Assembly: GCF_026151205.1 (NCBI RefSeq)
Contig: NC_087076.1
Location: 6,982,902 to 7,046,901 of the forward strand
Source: Bolinopsis microptera
Taxonomy: Eukaryota; Ctenophora; Tentaculata; Lobata; Bolinopsidae
Length of the DNA: 64,000 nt
Reading direction: 5' to 3'
The translations under genes were made by a program, and so were the position numbers. Numbering within the stretch: the first letter of the stretch is position 1; every line of letters starts with the position of its first letter. Shown one piece after another: positions 12,501-22,932 of this stretch. The notes under the pieces are model-generated. The model saw only the letters and a list, made by a program, of their open reading frames with translations, was not told where the DNA came from and ran no database searches.

Positions 12501-14537
12501 GTCCCAATCATCTGTCCATATTTAAATGGTGTTTCTGGACAGATAGATGGTGTATGATGCCCTCATGCTAATTTCAGCGATCTTCATGCAGGCCTTTTTC
12601 TCTTTAGTGTTTACGATCAGGTGCAGTGGTTCATAAAGGTTTGGAGGATGCAGTTGTAAATGCCTCGAACTGCTACTGTCTGGAGCTTGCAATCTCTTCT
12701 GTCAATTGCTGATATCTCTTCATATTCTTTTCTCTTGATCAGAAAAGTTCTCTTCATTCAGATGCACATTCTTCGCTTTATCTGAATAGATCACTAGATC
12801 TGGTCTCAGTGGTATTACACTAGTTAATGTAATATCTAACAATAAAGTTTATAAGTGCTAAAATTTCGAACTAGCGGACCATATTCGGAGGAGAAATTTG
12901 GGACACTTTTTTGCTTGGAAATACTGATTTAATCGAATTTTAACCACAAAAATGACTCCCAATAATATTCTTATGGAGAGTGTGGATAAATATTAAATAT
13001 TTAAAATAATACAGGTTTGACTATGAAGTTGCGTCAATAATCATGTAAAGAATAATAGATAACCTACAATCTTCGTTTGGTAAACCGATTTGGTATCTTT
13101 CCTCACATGTGTAGCCAAAATTACTCGATATGTAAAAGAACGATAACCTACAATCTTTGTTTTATTAGTGAACTTGAATATCTTGCAACTTTTAAGACCA
13201 CATTAAAATGCTTTGATATAGACTTTACATCATGCCGGATGTACCTTTAAGAACTTATAGAAATCATGTATCTAAAAGAGAATGATGTAGAGGGGGATGA
13301 TTAGTAGTTAGAAATCGGATCGATGTAGCAGAAAAAAGCAAACCCTAGCAAAGAGTGCAAGTGTTTTTATAACCAAATTCAGACAATTGTCTCGCCCATC
13401 GCCTGACATTTTAGGGTTTTTAACCCCTATCACCCATGAACCGGGTGCTTCCGGATTTATACCGAAACCAATAGGCCATATTGGAAGAAAACACCCGATC
13501 TACAACATCAAAGCACATTTCAATAACTTGAGCACAAAACTGGTCAAAAAAAGACCAAAGTTGTTGCCCAATTTGGTATTTTTCCTCACGCATGTAGCCA
13601 AAATGACCGATTTTTGTCAATATCTTAACAAATAAGCATTAAAGGGCTTATATTGCTTTATAAGTTGTATATAAATGTGATGTTTGCGCTCATTTTAAGC
13701 TAAAATTCAAGTCTCTACGATTTTCCTAGTTCAAGTTACCAAAATTCAGTCCCATTTTTGGTTCGCTGAGCCAAAAAGCAGTTTTTTGTCAATATCTATA
13801 AAACAAAGCACTGGAGACCTTATGTTGCTTCATAACTTGTATATAAATATGGCCATTGCGGTAATTTTAAGCTGAAATAGAAGTCTCTATGACCTTCAGG
13901 AGCTGAAATACAAAAATCCCGTATACGCGACTGAGGGTAATTTAGAAAAGTTGCCCTGTAGGGTTATGTCTAGCGACACGAATTGCGTACCTAAACGATT
14001 TTGGTTAAGAATGATCTAACAAACAACCCTGTGTTGTCAGAAATCGTGTACATCGAAGTGCACACTCAACTATTCCCAGCTACTGGAGTATGTGATTATA
14101 TGAACACAGTTAGCACAATTTCATAGAATTAGATGCAAAATTCTCAATTTTCTGGTTGGTAATGATATGATGAACTTTTGATATAAGGCTGTTATTAAAA
14201 CCTGGTATTTTTCAGGAGATGGACTATTTGGACGAATCTGAGAGAGAGCTTGAAGCCTTTAAAAGGTAAGTTTTTAAAAATCTTCTCCGCGCACTTCGTT
14301 TTTTAGAAGAATCAGTGCTCTTTCCTACTTTTGGTACTAGTTAAGATACTTTTTATGGTGCCGAATTCTTCATTACAATAATTCACATCATACACTGCAC
14401 TGCACACAACATATTCTCCACATCCAATAAAACACGTGACCTCCAGGTTTTGCATGGACACACAACCCCTGAAGACCCGACAGAAGATCCAACTCAACTG
14501 GAAAAATATCAACATCAACGCCAAGAAGCCCATCTGA
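533..14537 (+). CDS. FAM193: FAM193-family protein, 17 exons
   Basis: Exons read from the sequence: 533-577, 1017-1095, 1239-1312, 1540-1638, 1887-2026, 2148-2322, 2467-2617, 3266-3353, 3747-3923, 4102-4209, 4406-4584, 7198-7386, 7561-8459, 8588-9272, 11164-11195, 14216-14265 and 14447-14537. All junctions are GT-AG, the phases agree, and the total is 3261 nt (1086 aa plus stop). Family marks are the Cys-rich CVCDCAAC (exon 12) and CACCYCELVGH (exon 13) motifs, Pro- and Lys-rich low-complexity stretches in exon 14, and a C-terminal block with DDIFLPK, then ESERELEAFKRFC, then a basic tail. That C-terminal block defines FAM193 proteins, whose biochemical role is not well understood. The start at 533 is the first in-frame ATG after an AG acceptor; an earlier start is possible. 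An AATAAA at 14867-14872 could be the polyadenylation signal. Introns 11 and 15 are swollen by inverted-repeat elements, and intron 14 hosts an antisense lectin gene. Confidence 0.85.
2974..3036. repeat. 18-bp tandem repeat, about 3.5 copies
   Basis: The unit TGTGAATATGAGAGGTGG is repeated head to tail in the intron between FAM193 exons 7 and 8. Unit length is a multiple of three, so short spurious open frames appear here. Confidence 0.85.
4730..7004. mobile_element. Non-autonomous element with ~150-bp inverted terminal repeats
   Basis: Positions 4730-4878 recur as an imperfect reverse complement at 6857-7004. Shared blocks include ACTAACTCACATT at the outer edge, GACTAATCAT, GTCGTCAACGTCAA and TACTTTTTACAGTAT at the inner edge. 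The interior has no convincing protein. It holds diverged direct repeats built on GTGGAATAAACACA followed by TTTTGCGTCC (near 5270, 5430 and 6070) and a repeated tract with GCAGAATGCTGTGATCCTAT (near 5513 and 6170). The element fills most of the intron between FAM193 exons 11 and 12. I could not identify a target-site duplication, so the superfamily is open. Confidence 0.75.
9671..10060 (-). CDS. Small secreted SUEL-type (galactose/rhamnose-binding) lectin
   Basis: A single-exon 129-codon gene on the minus strand inside the intron between FAM193 exons 14 and 15. Residues 1-24 form a hydrophobic signal peptide. Residues about 27-102 make one SUEL lectin domain: TLKITC at the first strand, the ASYGE variant of the family's YGR sugar-binding motif, an EINANNEVFGDPC block and the closing KYLTVTYTC. 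The family binds galactose or rhamnose and is secreted in eggs, mucus and immune fluids of many invertebrates and fish. Six cysteines are visible in the domain, fewer than the eight common in the family. The YGE rather than YGR may change sugar preference. After the domain come about 27 residues without recognisable features; a splice just after the last domain Cys is an alternative 3' end. Confidence 0.82.
   Translation of the reverse strand: MDMSTVSLSAVIILITISSTSITTPKVRENQTLKITCETGFITIESASYGEPTRSCHATGSLGIVSGACDDQKTCEINANNEVFGDPCRGVGKYLTVTYTCSFSELKSLHQILTILKCLTINHSNVGYL
11229..14095. mobile_element. Foldback element with ~960-bp inverted arms
   Basis: The left arm (about 11229-12190) and right arm (about 13133-14095) are near-perfect reverse complements, with about 940 bp between them. 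Outer ends read ACTCTAGTAGCAGGGAATAG on the left and the matching complement, ending CTGGAGT, on the right. ATGT flanks both sides and is a possible 4-bp target duplication. Near the inner end of the right arm (13084-13125) there is a second partial copy of an arm segment, suggesting internal rearrangement. The only open frames in the arms are mirror copies of each other with no family resemblance. The element occupies nearly all of the intron between FAM193 exons 15 and 16 and could fold into a very long RNA hairpin when transcribed. Confidence 0.85.
12440..12830 (-). pseudogene. Decayed retrotransposon C-terminal fragment in the foldback loop
   Basis: Read on the minus strand, the loop contains a broken frame beginning near 12828 with PLRPDLVIYSDKAKNVHL, followed by Glu/Lys-rich residues. 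This resembles the 'RPD-[IVL]-x-x-x-S...V.(L/I).ELT' segment seen after the reverse transcriptase of some invertebrate retroelements. Stops and frameshifts interrupt it. Its confinement to the loop suggests capture of foreign sequence between the arms, though an older insertion is equally possible. Confidence 0.45.
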
Positions 14538-15344
14538 GCTTGTTCGCCTACAAGTACAATGACTGAACCAACCGTAGAAATTGTAACAGATGAAATTGGT
14601 GCCAGACTGTTAATTAATGAGCGTTTTAATTTAAAACTCTGTGCATTTAAAATTTAGATATTGATTGTAGTAGATCTGTCAATCAGCTCTACTTCGAGTT
14701 CTACATTCTAAATTTAATATAAATTTTGTATATTTTCTAGTTTTTAGAATTTTATCAAATCGGTTAAACCTATTTGTTATAAAGGGTGTATCAATTCTGT
14801 CTCAATTACTGGGGGAAGGGCCTACAAATTCCTTAAAGAGAGAAGCGAGTCCAGTAAACTTGGTAAAATAAAACAGCTCTCAGCTCTGTAAATGGTAAAC
14901 TGTAAACAAAGAGATGTTGCGCACGCACTGGTGATCCTTGATCAACTTGCTACACGTCGCGTATCCCTTTAGAGGGGTATATGATATCATTAGCAGCGCG
15001 TGTTCCGTAAGAGGTCTAACCTTATCTAGCTTTACAGAGAGAGCGGTTACCCAGCTCCCTTGCTCGCTTCTGCGTGCTATTAGTCTAACTCACTCTACAC
15101 TATAAGCCGAAGCGTGATATATTAATAAGCAGGACCGCTCTTTTGTTATATATAATAAACGTAGGATCTGTGTTATGATAATTGAAATTCGTGGTGTACG
15201 TAGTATAGGCGCCTCCGTGCTCCAAGATCAACCTCTCATTGCATTAACATAATAGCTTGAGTTTAAACGCTGATTCCGAATCACCCTCCATGACGTAGAG
15301 GGACTTTGTTTCGCTGGTTTTATTATAATTAGAAACTTGACCAT

Positions 15345-15470
15345 GGTTCTAGCCCTGTTATATAACGGACTAGCTCTGCGCGCGCTACTAATTTACCTCT
15401 TGCCTCGGGCTAATAGTTCGAGAAGAAAGCGGCGCGCGCTACTTCGAAGAAATTTAGACGAGTAACATCC
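15345..15470. repeat. GC-rich dispersed repeat, inverse copy near 27.8 kb
   Basis: The segment carries TTCGAGAAGAAAGCGGCGCG then CGCTACTTCGAAGAAATTT. In reverse orientation the same words occur at about 27806-27890. The ends include complementary GCGCGC(T)AC words, so it could form a hairpin. No target duplication was identified. Confidence 0.6.
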
Positions 15471-15542
15471 GTCAACGCTCAGCCTATCTGCTATCATTGC
15501 GCCGAATTTATATTTCATTTATGAACAATATAGCAATTGTTG

Positions 15543-15750
15543 TTGTATCGCGATGCGTTACTGTGCCGCGCCGCGCACTCAATGAGGTTTCTCACAGATC
15601 GGCAAGATGCACTACTGTGCCGCAAGATGAATTGACATCGTCAATTAAAGCTTGTTGATTCACGATGTCAATGCTTCGCATAGCTCGCCGATCTGCATAT
15701 GTGGTTGCGAGAAAATGCGCGGCGCGACCCAGTAGTGCATCGCGCTACAA
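15543..15750. mobile_element. 208-bp palindromic mini-element, TTGTA..GCGATG termini
   Basis: The left end is TTGTATCGCGATGC and the right end is GCATCGCGCTACAA, which are near-perfect inverted termini. The 8 bp outside are AATTGTTG on the left and AATCGTTG on the right, a 7-of-8 match consistent with a target duplication. Internally it carries two opposed copies of the GACATCGT / ACGATGTC motif. This looks like the 124-bp elements near 28.2 kb arranged head to head. No protein is encoded. Confidence 0.7.
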
Positions 15751-16052
15751 AATCGTTGTGAACACAAACAAGAATTTGTGCGGCCCGTTGAAGCGGCAAA
15801 GTCAAAAGTCTTCCAACATCAGGGCCTTTTCACATTAATTTAAAAACTAATTGCATGAGATGAGCGATTTAGCGAAAGAAAAATAAAAGATTAAAATATA
15901 AATTTAGAGCCAGTTAATTTAATTGTCATTTGGTTACTTTTACTATTGACGGATGTTTTTTATTTTATTTGAAAGTTCAATTAATTAACATAAATATAAA
16001 TCAAGCGTTACATTTCAGCCATGCCACATGCAAAATTACAATGCCATATTTA

Positions 16053-16135
16053 GTTGATTCACGATGTCAATCCTTCGCAGATCGGTGAGGCACAGTGGTG
16101 CATCTCGCCGATCTACCGAAGGATTGATGCATAAC
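16053..16135. repeat. Partial copy of the TTGATTCACGATG mini-element
   Basis: Begins TTGATTCACGATGTCAATCC and follows the 28.2 kb elements as far as the GATCTACCGAAG region. It then ends in GGATTGATGCATAACAAC instead of the usual GC-rich right half. No matching flanking duplication is seen, so it is probably a deletion derivative. Confidence 0.65.
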
Positions 16136-17814
16136 AACAAGACACGCGCTAAAGACGCGCATTTTCTGAGTGATATTAACGATAGCTTTAAATTCACTGA
16201 TGTCATTATTATTCAGCGTGTCCGGTAATAGTTTAAAAATCAGAAGGAGAAAACACATGTATAAATTACTAAAAAAGGAGTATTACTTTACAGGATTGAA
16301 TTTAAATATAGTCATAATAGATAAGAGAGGAATTTGTTTCCCTTTGAATCAATCGAACTAGATGAATTGTTGTAAATACTGAGATCAAACTATCAATCTA
16401 CAGGCTATCGTCAAACATGTTGAAAGGCGTCATCTTCAGTGACATAATAGATAAGAGTTTATTAACTATCATGCCAACTTTAGAGACGGTAACCACATTA
16501 AACTAAAGTTTTCCCAATCAAAATAAAGGGTTTATGCAAAATAAAAGGTCTATGCACTAGACTGAGAGACAATTAACCTTATGCAATGCAGGTTAGTATA
16601 ACTATAATATCGGACTGAGTTGAAATTTCTGAGAGCATGATACCCCAAAATAAATATATGCCTGTGTCTGGCAATACCGTTCAGATGGCTTCCGAACTTG
16701 TGCGGATAAGATAATATAACAAATACAAATAAACTATATAATAACAATCTGAAAATTAATGTATCAGTACAGATCTTATACTCGAAATCAGGCACTTTCA
16801 AAACATTTCTCTTAAATTATCTTTCTTAACACCGTTCAATTGTAACTTTAAATTAAAATATTATGATGATCCGGACGATGATAAATATTAAATGGTAATC
16901 GATCATCGGCAGATGGATAATCGTTAATTATAGGTGTGCATAATTATTATTACAACTGATTATATTTATGGATTTCGGCCTGTCGATGCTGGAAGCTGAT
17001 CAGCTAATCGTTAATCGTTACCATGTGACAAGAATAGTATGATGAACCTCCCAATCAGTATCTATGTATCAAAAGAAAATATTGATATAATTCAAATCGT
17101 CGGGAGCCCTTTTGAAACATCTCGAAGTTAGAGTGCAGAGTGCATGATTACTGATTATCAGCACGATTGGGTGAAACAAAGACGAAACCGTGTGTTGATT
17201 AGAATTAAAAGAGGAAGATATGTAGTGATAAATTGTGCACTCTTGCATTTAAGTTTTAATTGTTAGACTTGTTCGATGTAGGGCCTTTAATTTAACCTAA
17301 TACTAATGCAGTTACTTAATACTTGGTAAGTCTAGGGAAAACAGGTGCTAGTTGTCGGAAATGAAATGGAGTCTGTTCCTGATCGAAGTTACATGATGCT
17401 GATAGATTTGATGCAGCTCAGCACTCAGCAGCCACTGTCTTCAAATAGAGTGTTCCAGTTCTGCAGTCTCAAATTTTTTCGCCCAGCTTTTCTTTTCATC
17501 GTGGTTATAGAAGACAGACCTGAAGAAATACTAGTATAATGATAATTATATAGGTAACATGTCCAGAATGAGTAAAATTGTATTATCGGCAAATTTACTT
17601 ATGTGAAAACTCCCAACAGGGTGGCGCTGGCCCAGAAGTAACTGCACACAAGCAACCCTTTAATGATCACGCACGTAATTTGTGTGAAAATATGTAACTC
17701 ATTTAACGAAGTCAGTGAAAAGAACCTACTTTATTTACCAATGGCGATTTTTTGCTTGTGATGAAGTAGTCCTCGCAAATGTGAGATATGTATGTAGTTT
17801 GTTTTTAAAAGTAG

Positions 17815-18012
17815 GATTGTAGTCATAGTGGAAACTTTTCCCGTGCCATCTCTGCTGCTGAGTCATCCCAAGACTCTCCTAACCCGTTGAAGGAGGACCA
17901 ACTCCATGTCTCAGAGTATGGTTTGAAAAAACTTTGTTTGAATATTAAACTTGGCCTATACCGTGCCTTTGGTATGAGATCCCCTAGAAAGCAGCCCCCT
18001 ACAGAGCGTTAG
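17815..18012 (+). pseudogene. C-terminal remnant of LINE ORF1
   Basis: An open frame of 65 codons, closed by TAG at 18010-18012, ends 49 bp upstream of the ORF2 start and has no start codon of its own. Its place just before ORF2 suggests the tail of ORF1 from a 5'-truncated LINE copy. No domain is recognisable. Confidence 0.45.
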
Positions 18013-18061
18013 ATTAACCCTAAAATTCAAGAAAAAACAAGTATCACGAGATCAAGTCGCT

Positions 18062-21000
18062 GTGATGTCCTGGAACATCCAGGACAGCACAGGAGACGGG
18101 TCTAACAAATTTGAAAATAGCGAATTTTTGTCAATCCTCAAACAAGCTAACATTCTTTGTCTCCAAGAAACAAAGAAGCAAGTTAAGATTGAAGGATACC
18201 TCTCTTTTAATAGCAACCGCAAAAATTCACGCTCAGGAGGGGTCTGCATTCTTGCTGAAAATGGCCTAAGAAAAGGTGTCTCTAGTGTGCTTTGTAATGA
18301 ATCTGATGACATTATTGTTGCTAAACTGGACAAGAACTTTTTTAAACTTGATTTTGACCTATTTTTGGTATGTTATTATATTAGCCCTGCATACTCGTCC
18401 TATGTCAAGAAGAATCCAGATTATACTGCTAATACCTTCTCTGCTCTTGACTCTATCTGTATCAGACTACGTCAAAAGGGAGAAGTTATTATGTGTGGCG
18501 ATGCAAATGCAAGAACTGGAAAACTCCCAGACTATATCCTTTCCTGTAATGCACCTGCCATCCATGACATCTATAACGACATTGGACTCGAGCACGACAT
18601 AGAAGAACCAAGAAATAATTCTGACCTTACAATATCTGAACCCCACTGCCAACACTTTCTTGACATGGTTATCAATAACCAACTCAAAATTCTTAATGGT
18701 CGTACCCTTGGGGACACCACTGGAAAAATGACCTGTCACAAATACAATGGAAGCAGTGTGGTTGACTATTTTGTAATCACCTCATGGGCAAGAGATCATG
18801 TAAACTCTCTCCAAGTAAAAGAGTTTACATCATACTCTGATCATTGTCCATTAGTCTTGAAACTCACTACATTTGAACCATTTGTCGCAAACTTCCAGCT
18901 CCCAGACTTTTCTAACTTTCCTTGTGGCTATAAGTGGGATAGCAACACCTCCCATTCACTATTTAAAAAAGCCCTTACCTCGCCCGAAATTATCAACAAT
19001 CTGGAAAGCATTGTGACAAATGAATTTAGCAGTACTCTGGAGGGCAATCACGAACTGAACGATGCAGTCATAAAATGTCTCCACAGTGCTGCTGATATAG
19101 CCTTAAAAGTGAAAAAGCCTCCCAAAAATTCTGCCCGTAAGAAATGGTTCGACCCACAAGTCAACTCCTCACGGCGGAACCTAAATAGGCTAGCAAACCG
19201 GCTTGGTAGTAAGCACTGTAACTGTATCCTCAGACGAGAATACTTTAAGCAACGCAACAAGCATAGCAATTTTGTAAACAGTAAGAAAGTAGCTTTCCTT
19301 AAGAAGTTAAATGAAGCTATAGAAGAAGGTCACATACTCGACTGGAAAAAATTTAAACGGCTTAAACAAGAACATGACACTAGCCCCTTACTTGACAAAT
19401 TTGATTTAGCTAGCTTCCATGACTTCTTTGCATCCCTTTATAAAAAACCAGACCAGGAGCCAGATCTCACTCACCACAATCACAAACATTACCCTGAACC
19501 ACCAGATCTGGATATCCTAAATAAGCTCATGTCAGAATCTGAAGTGACCTCTGCCATCAAAAATCTCAAAAAAGGTAAAAGTTGCTCAAACGACTTGATA
19601 TCCAACGAGATGCTTCAGAGCGTAACTCCGCTTTGTCTCAAAGCCATCCTCAAAAACTTCAACCACTCACTGGTCTCTGGTTACTATCCATGGCACACCA
19701 GCATCATTACTCCTATTTACAAGTCTGGCAACCCTTTCAGCCCGGACAACTACAGAGCAATAGCTGTTGGTAGCTGTATGGGTAAACTATTTTCTAGCAT
19801 CTTACTTGAGCGTCTCCTGCACTTCAAAAAGCTCTACTGCCCTGACCCAAAAGAACAACTAGGGTTCTCTAAGGGTGCTCAAACAAATGACCACGTTTTT
19901 ACCCTTAAGACAGTCATTGACAAATATACCAAGGTTAAGAAAGCTCGCCTCTATGCATGCTTTGTTGATCTAAGAAAGGCCTTTGACACTGTATGTAGGG
20001 ACCTCCTTCTGCACAAAATCACATGCCTTGGAATAACTGGAAACTTCTTCAATTGCCTAAGTGATATGTATAGAAACTCAATAGCTCATATAAAAATCTC
20101 CAAACTCTTGTCCCCTAATATTGACATTGGAAAAGGAACAGAGCAGGGACACCCCCTATCACCGGACCTTTTTAAAATCTATATCAACGACTTGTCATCT
20201 CTCCTGAAATCTGTTGGTGATTATCCTATTCTAGCTGACGTCCTAATATCACATCTGCTCTGGGCTGACGATCTTGTCCTACTTGCCCTAAGTCCCAAGG
20301 CCTTGCAAGACAATATAAACATCCTATTCGACTTCTGTAACTCTATGGGCCTTGAAGTAAACATTAAAAAAACCAAGATTCTCATATTCTGCCCTCCTAA
20401 AAGAAAACAATCCTATGAAACATTCATTTTGGGAGGCCAGCCCATCCAACACACCGAAAAATACTGCTATCTTGGCATTATATTCCACAGAAATGGATCT
20501 TTTACAGCAGCAAATACTGAACTGAGGGCCAAGGCTCTCCGTGCTCTCTATGGCCTCAAAGGCAATATCGTCAAAGATGCCCTCTCTCACCATTCCCTAA
20601 ACATTCTATTTGACTCTCTAATAAAACCGATACTGCTCTATGGCTGCCAAATCTTATGTCCTCACTCAAAAACCATGAGATACCTCTCCAAAACAGATAG
20701 CAAAGCCAACCCCCAGCATACTCTCAGGTACATCTCACAAGACCATTATGAAAGATTCCACCTTAAGTTTATCAAGTGGTCCTTGTCTGTCCATTCAAAA
20801 GCATCAAATATAGGCTGCTGGGGCGAAAGTGGGCGCCACCCCCTCTTCTTTGAAGCCTGCAAACTTGCAATAGATTTCTATAGTCGTCTTGAAAGCACTG
20901 AAAATGAACTTCTCTCCGCTGCATTTCACGAGCAGATTATGCTGGGCCTTCCTTGGTACACCAACATCTCTAATCTTCTCACCAAATATAACTTCCCCCA

Positions 21001-21550
21001 CTCATCCTCTTCAAAATCCAAGCTCTCTACCCAAATCAGTCACATGAGGGAAGAATTTGTGGATACCTGGAAATCTGCCAAGGCATCCTCACCTAAATTA
21101 GAATTCTACAATCAAATTAAACATGATTTTGAACCAGAAACATACTTAGGAGTGGTTAAGATCCCCGATGCTCGGAAAAGCTTAACAAGGTTTCGTATTA
21201 GCTGCCACAATCTTTACATTGAGAGGGGCCGTTACGAAACCCCCCTAGTACCAAGAGAACATCGATGGTGCACTTTTTGCTTTCTCAGCAAGGGGCTTAA
21301 GCCTATTGAGGACGAAATTCATGTTCTAACTGACTGTTTACTCTACTCCTCAGTTAGAGAAAAATTTAACTTCCATCCCAAAAATATTACTGACCTAGCC
21401 GGTTTGCTATCCGATAAAACACTAGACCCTACAAAATTTAATGCCACAGCAAGAGCAATCCATTCAATTCTCTCTGTGAACGAACATTTTACAGCCTACT
21501 ATAAGAGCCCAGATTTCCACTCAAATACTGGCCAATGCATAATGCTATAG
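18062..21550 (+). CDS. LINE ORF2: endonuclease and reverse transcriptase, intact
   Basis: An uninterrupted 1162-aa frame. The N-terminal third is an apurinic/apyrimidinic-type endonuclease: MSWNIQ near the start, LQETKK (catalytic Glu), GDANARTG, and YSDHCPLVL (catalytic His) near residue 260. The reverse transcriptase follows: PIYKSGN, YRAIAVG, FVDLRKAFDT (first catalytic Asp), GTEQGHPLSPDLF, LLWADDLVLLA (catalytic Asp pair, with Trp where Tyr or Phe is usual) and YCYLGIIF. The C-terminus has RFRISCHNLYIERGRY and a Cys/His cluster (CTFC...H...C) typical of LINE ends. The protein nicks target DNA and copies its own RNA there. All catalytic residues I could check are present, which implies a young copy. 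ATG 18062 is chosen because the endonuclease fold starts at once; the frame itself stays open back to 17978. Confidence 0.9.
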   Translation: MMSWNIQDSTGDGSNKFENSEFLSILKQANILCLQETKKQVKIEGYLSFNSNRKNSRSGGVCILAENGLRKGVSSVLCNESDDIIVAKLDKNFFKLDFDLFLVCYYISPAYSSYVKKNPDYTANTFSALDSICIRLRQKGEVIMCGDANARTGKLPDYILSCNAPAIHDIYNDIGLEHDIEEPRNNSDLTISEPHCQHFLDMVINNQLKILNGRTLGDTTGKMTCHKYNGSSVVDYFVITSWARDHVNSLQVKEFTSYSDHCPLVLKLTTFEPFVANFQLPDFSNFPCGYKWDSNTSHSLFKKALTSPEIINNLESIVTNEFSSTLEGNHELNDAVIKCLHSAADIALKVKKPPKNSARKKWFDPQVNSSRRNLNRLANRLGSKHCNCILRREYFKQRNKHSNFVNSKKVAFLKKLNEAIEEGHILDWKKFKRLKQEHDTSPLLDKFDLASFHDFFASLYKKPDQEPDLTHHNHKHYPEPPDLDILNKLMSESEVTSAIKNLKKGKSCSNDLISNEMLQSVTPLCLKAILKNFNHSLVSGYYPWHTSIITPIYKSGNPFSPDNYRAIAVGSCMGKLFSSILLERLLHFKKLYCPDPKEQLGFSKGAQTNDHVFTLKTVIDKYTKVKKARLYACFVDLRKAFDTVCRDLLLHKITCLGITGNFFNCLSDMYRNSIAHIKISKLLSPNIDIGKGTEQGHPLSPDLFKIYINDLSSLLKSVGDYPILADVLISHLLWADDLVLLALSPKALQDNINILFDFCNSMGLEVNIKKTKILIFCPPKRKQSYETFILGGQPIQHTEKYCYLGIIFHRNGSFTAANTELRAKALRALYGLKGNIVKDALSHHSLNILFDSLIKPILLYGCQILCPHSKTMRYLSKTDSKANPQHTLRYISQDHYERFHLKFIKWSLSVHSKASNIGCWGESGRHPLFFEACKLAIDFYSRLESTENELLSAAFHEQIMLGLPWYTNISNLLTKYNFPHSSSSKSKLSTQISHMREEFVDTWKSAKASSPKLEFYNQIKHDFEPETYLGVVKIPDARKSLTRFRISCHNLYIERGRYETPLVPREHRWCTFCFLSKGLKPIEDEIHVLTDCLLYSSVREKFNFHPKNITDLAGLLSDKTLDPTKFNATARAIHSILSVNEHFTAYYKSPDFHSNTGQCIML

Positions 21551-21713
21551 GACCTCAAAAATAGTATTATAAAACATTTCTATTTTATCCCTACACATTT
21601 GTAAATAACTAGAATTGTGTAACCTTAAATTATTTCAGAATTATAACTATTGTGAATTCAATAAAATAATTATCACTTTTGTATCCTTGTATCCTTGTAT
21701 CCTTGTATCCTAG

Positions 21714-22542
21714 TCGATGTATAGCGACGGTAGTTTACCAGCAGCTCCCTGTACAAATAGAAATGTGGTTTTTATATAATATTACTAGTTAAATTATTGA
21801 GTACAATGCAGGAATAAAAAAATGTGTCTTAAATGTTTTATATTAAATGTGTTATAATTATATTAACCACCTTATATTCGTATAATATGTACTCATAAAC
21901 AATAATAGTCCCAATTGTTTTTAATTGCCTATAATTTAAACCTTCTTATTAAATAATTTAGATGACTGTGTCTGATCTAAAATTGCACGAGAAATAGATA
22001 AAATTAGGTCTCAGACAGAACTCGACCGGGATACCGGCGCAGCCGGAATACCGGCTGGTATTTGGCGATTTTGTACCGGTATACTGGTACCGGCCGGGAT
22101 TTTGGTTTTAGCCGGGATTTTTCCAAAATAAATTCAGTTTTTCTCAACGTTAATTTGAGTCCAAAATTAACAAATCTGTGAACATTTTCCTAAAACATTT
22201 TGATGAAATCATTGAACAATGGAGACTGGAGTCAATCTATATTTAACATAATCATGGGTGTACGAATTATGGACTTCTTCATAAGTCTTTCTGACTTATG
22301 ACTTAATTATTGTGACTAAGTGTCACGGCTCACGGTCTTGTGTTACCGAGGGACAAGTAAAACAGAGTTCTCCGGGTAAAGACAGCATTAATAAATGCTA
22401 TTCAGTATTCATCCTATTCAATTATTCAGGTAAGGTGATGTAAACTGTAAAGTGATAAGCTCCAACGTCAAACACCATGTTCAATTAAATAAGTTTAAGT
22501 AACCAATACCAGATCACAGGATTTTTATAGTTACGGAGACTG
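21714..22542. other. AT-rich spacer with a CCGG-rich palindromic patch
   Basis: No gene is seen. Positions 22025-22125 contain overlapping CCGGTA / TACCGG palindromes interspersed with GCCGGGAT. The words recall the hAT-like element at 24108-24939, and this may be the end of a related element. Confidence 0.4.
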
Positions 22543-22932
22543 TTGGAAACGATGCAAACCAGGATCGGACTCCTATCAGAAATAGTCGACCACGGTCCAG
22601 CCTCCCTCAAACTCAAATGCCCTACCACTACCCCAGACCACATCCACCTCTTCAGCCAGGAACAGCGCTCCCACTATACCACTACCAGCAGTTCCTACCG
22701 CCTCAGAGGATACACTGCACGTGCCCGTTATTCCTCATGCCTCGTCTTAAATGTCCAGTCCATGAATCCTAGTGCATCAAGTGCGAGTAGATGGGAAGTG
22801 CCAAAAATCTCAGCTCTTATTCAGGAGAAATCCAAAAACCACTCGTTACCGTTTATTGCACTTACGGAAACGTGGCTCAAGTCCTACATGTCAGACAAAT
22901 ACAAAATGTGCATCACCTCTTTCTCCTGCTGA
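22543..22932 (+). pseudogene. 5' endonuclease fragment of a second LINE
   Basis: A 129-codon frame whose second half reads LVLNVQSMNP, then SRWEVPKISALI, then PFIALTETWLKSY. This is the start of an apurinic-type LINE endonuclease ('N-x-QS', 'ALTETWL' with the catalytic Glu). It stops at 22930-22932, and no continuing frame is seen downstream. It differs from the LINE at 18062. Confidence 0.7.

Larger units (their letters stand above)
14538..17814. other. Intergenic stretch with small GC-rich repeats, no gene seen
   Basis: Between the FAM193 stop and the LINE there is no supportable coding region. The stretch holds a GC-rich repeat at 15345-15470, a 208-bp palindromic element at 15543-15750 and a partial relative at 16053-16135. 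All three have relatives near 27.5-29.1 kb. The rest is AT-rich and featureless to me. Confidence 0.5.
17815..21713 (+). mobile_element. Non-LTR retrotransposon (LINE) with 8-bp repeat tail
   Basis: The copy consists of an ORF1 remnant, an intact ORF2 (18062-21550), a short 3' UTR, and a tail of four TTGTATCC-type repeats at about 21680-21713. An apurinic-type endonuclease, a single long ORF2 and a short-repeat tail fit the CR1/L2/Jockey side of LINEs. The 5' boundary is approximate, and no target duplication could be recognised. Confidence 0.75.

Noticed and set aside
11704..13620. Matching frames in the two foldback arms (MTKIGHFGY...)
   Set aside because: They are the same DNA in two orientations, with no known domain. 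Conservation follows from the inverted repeat itself.
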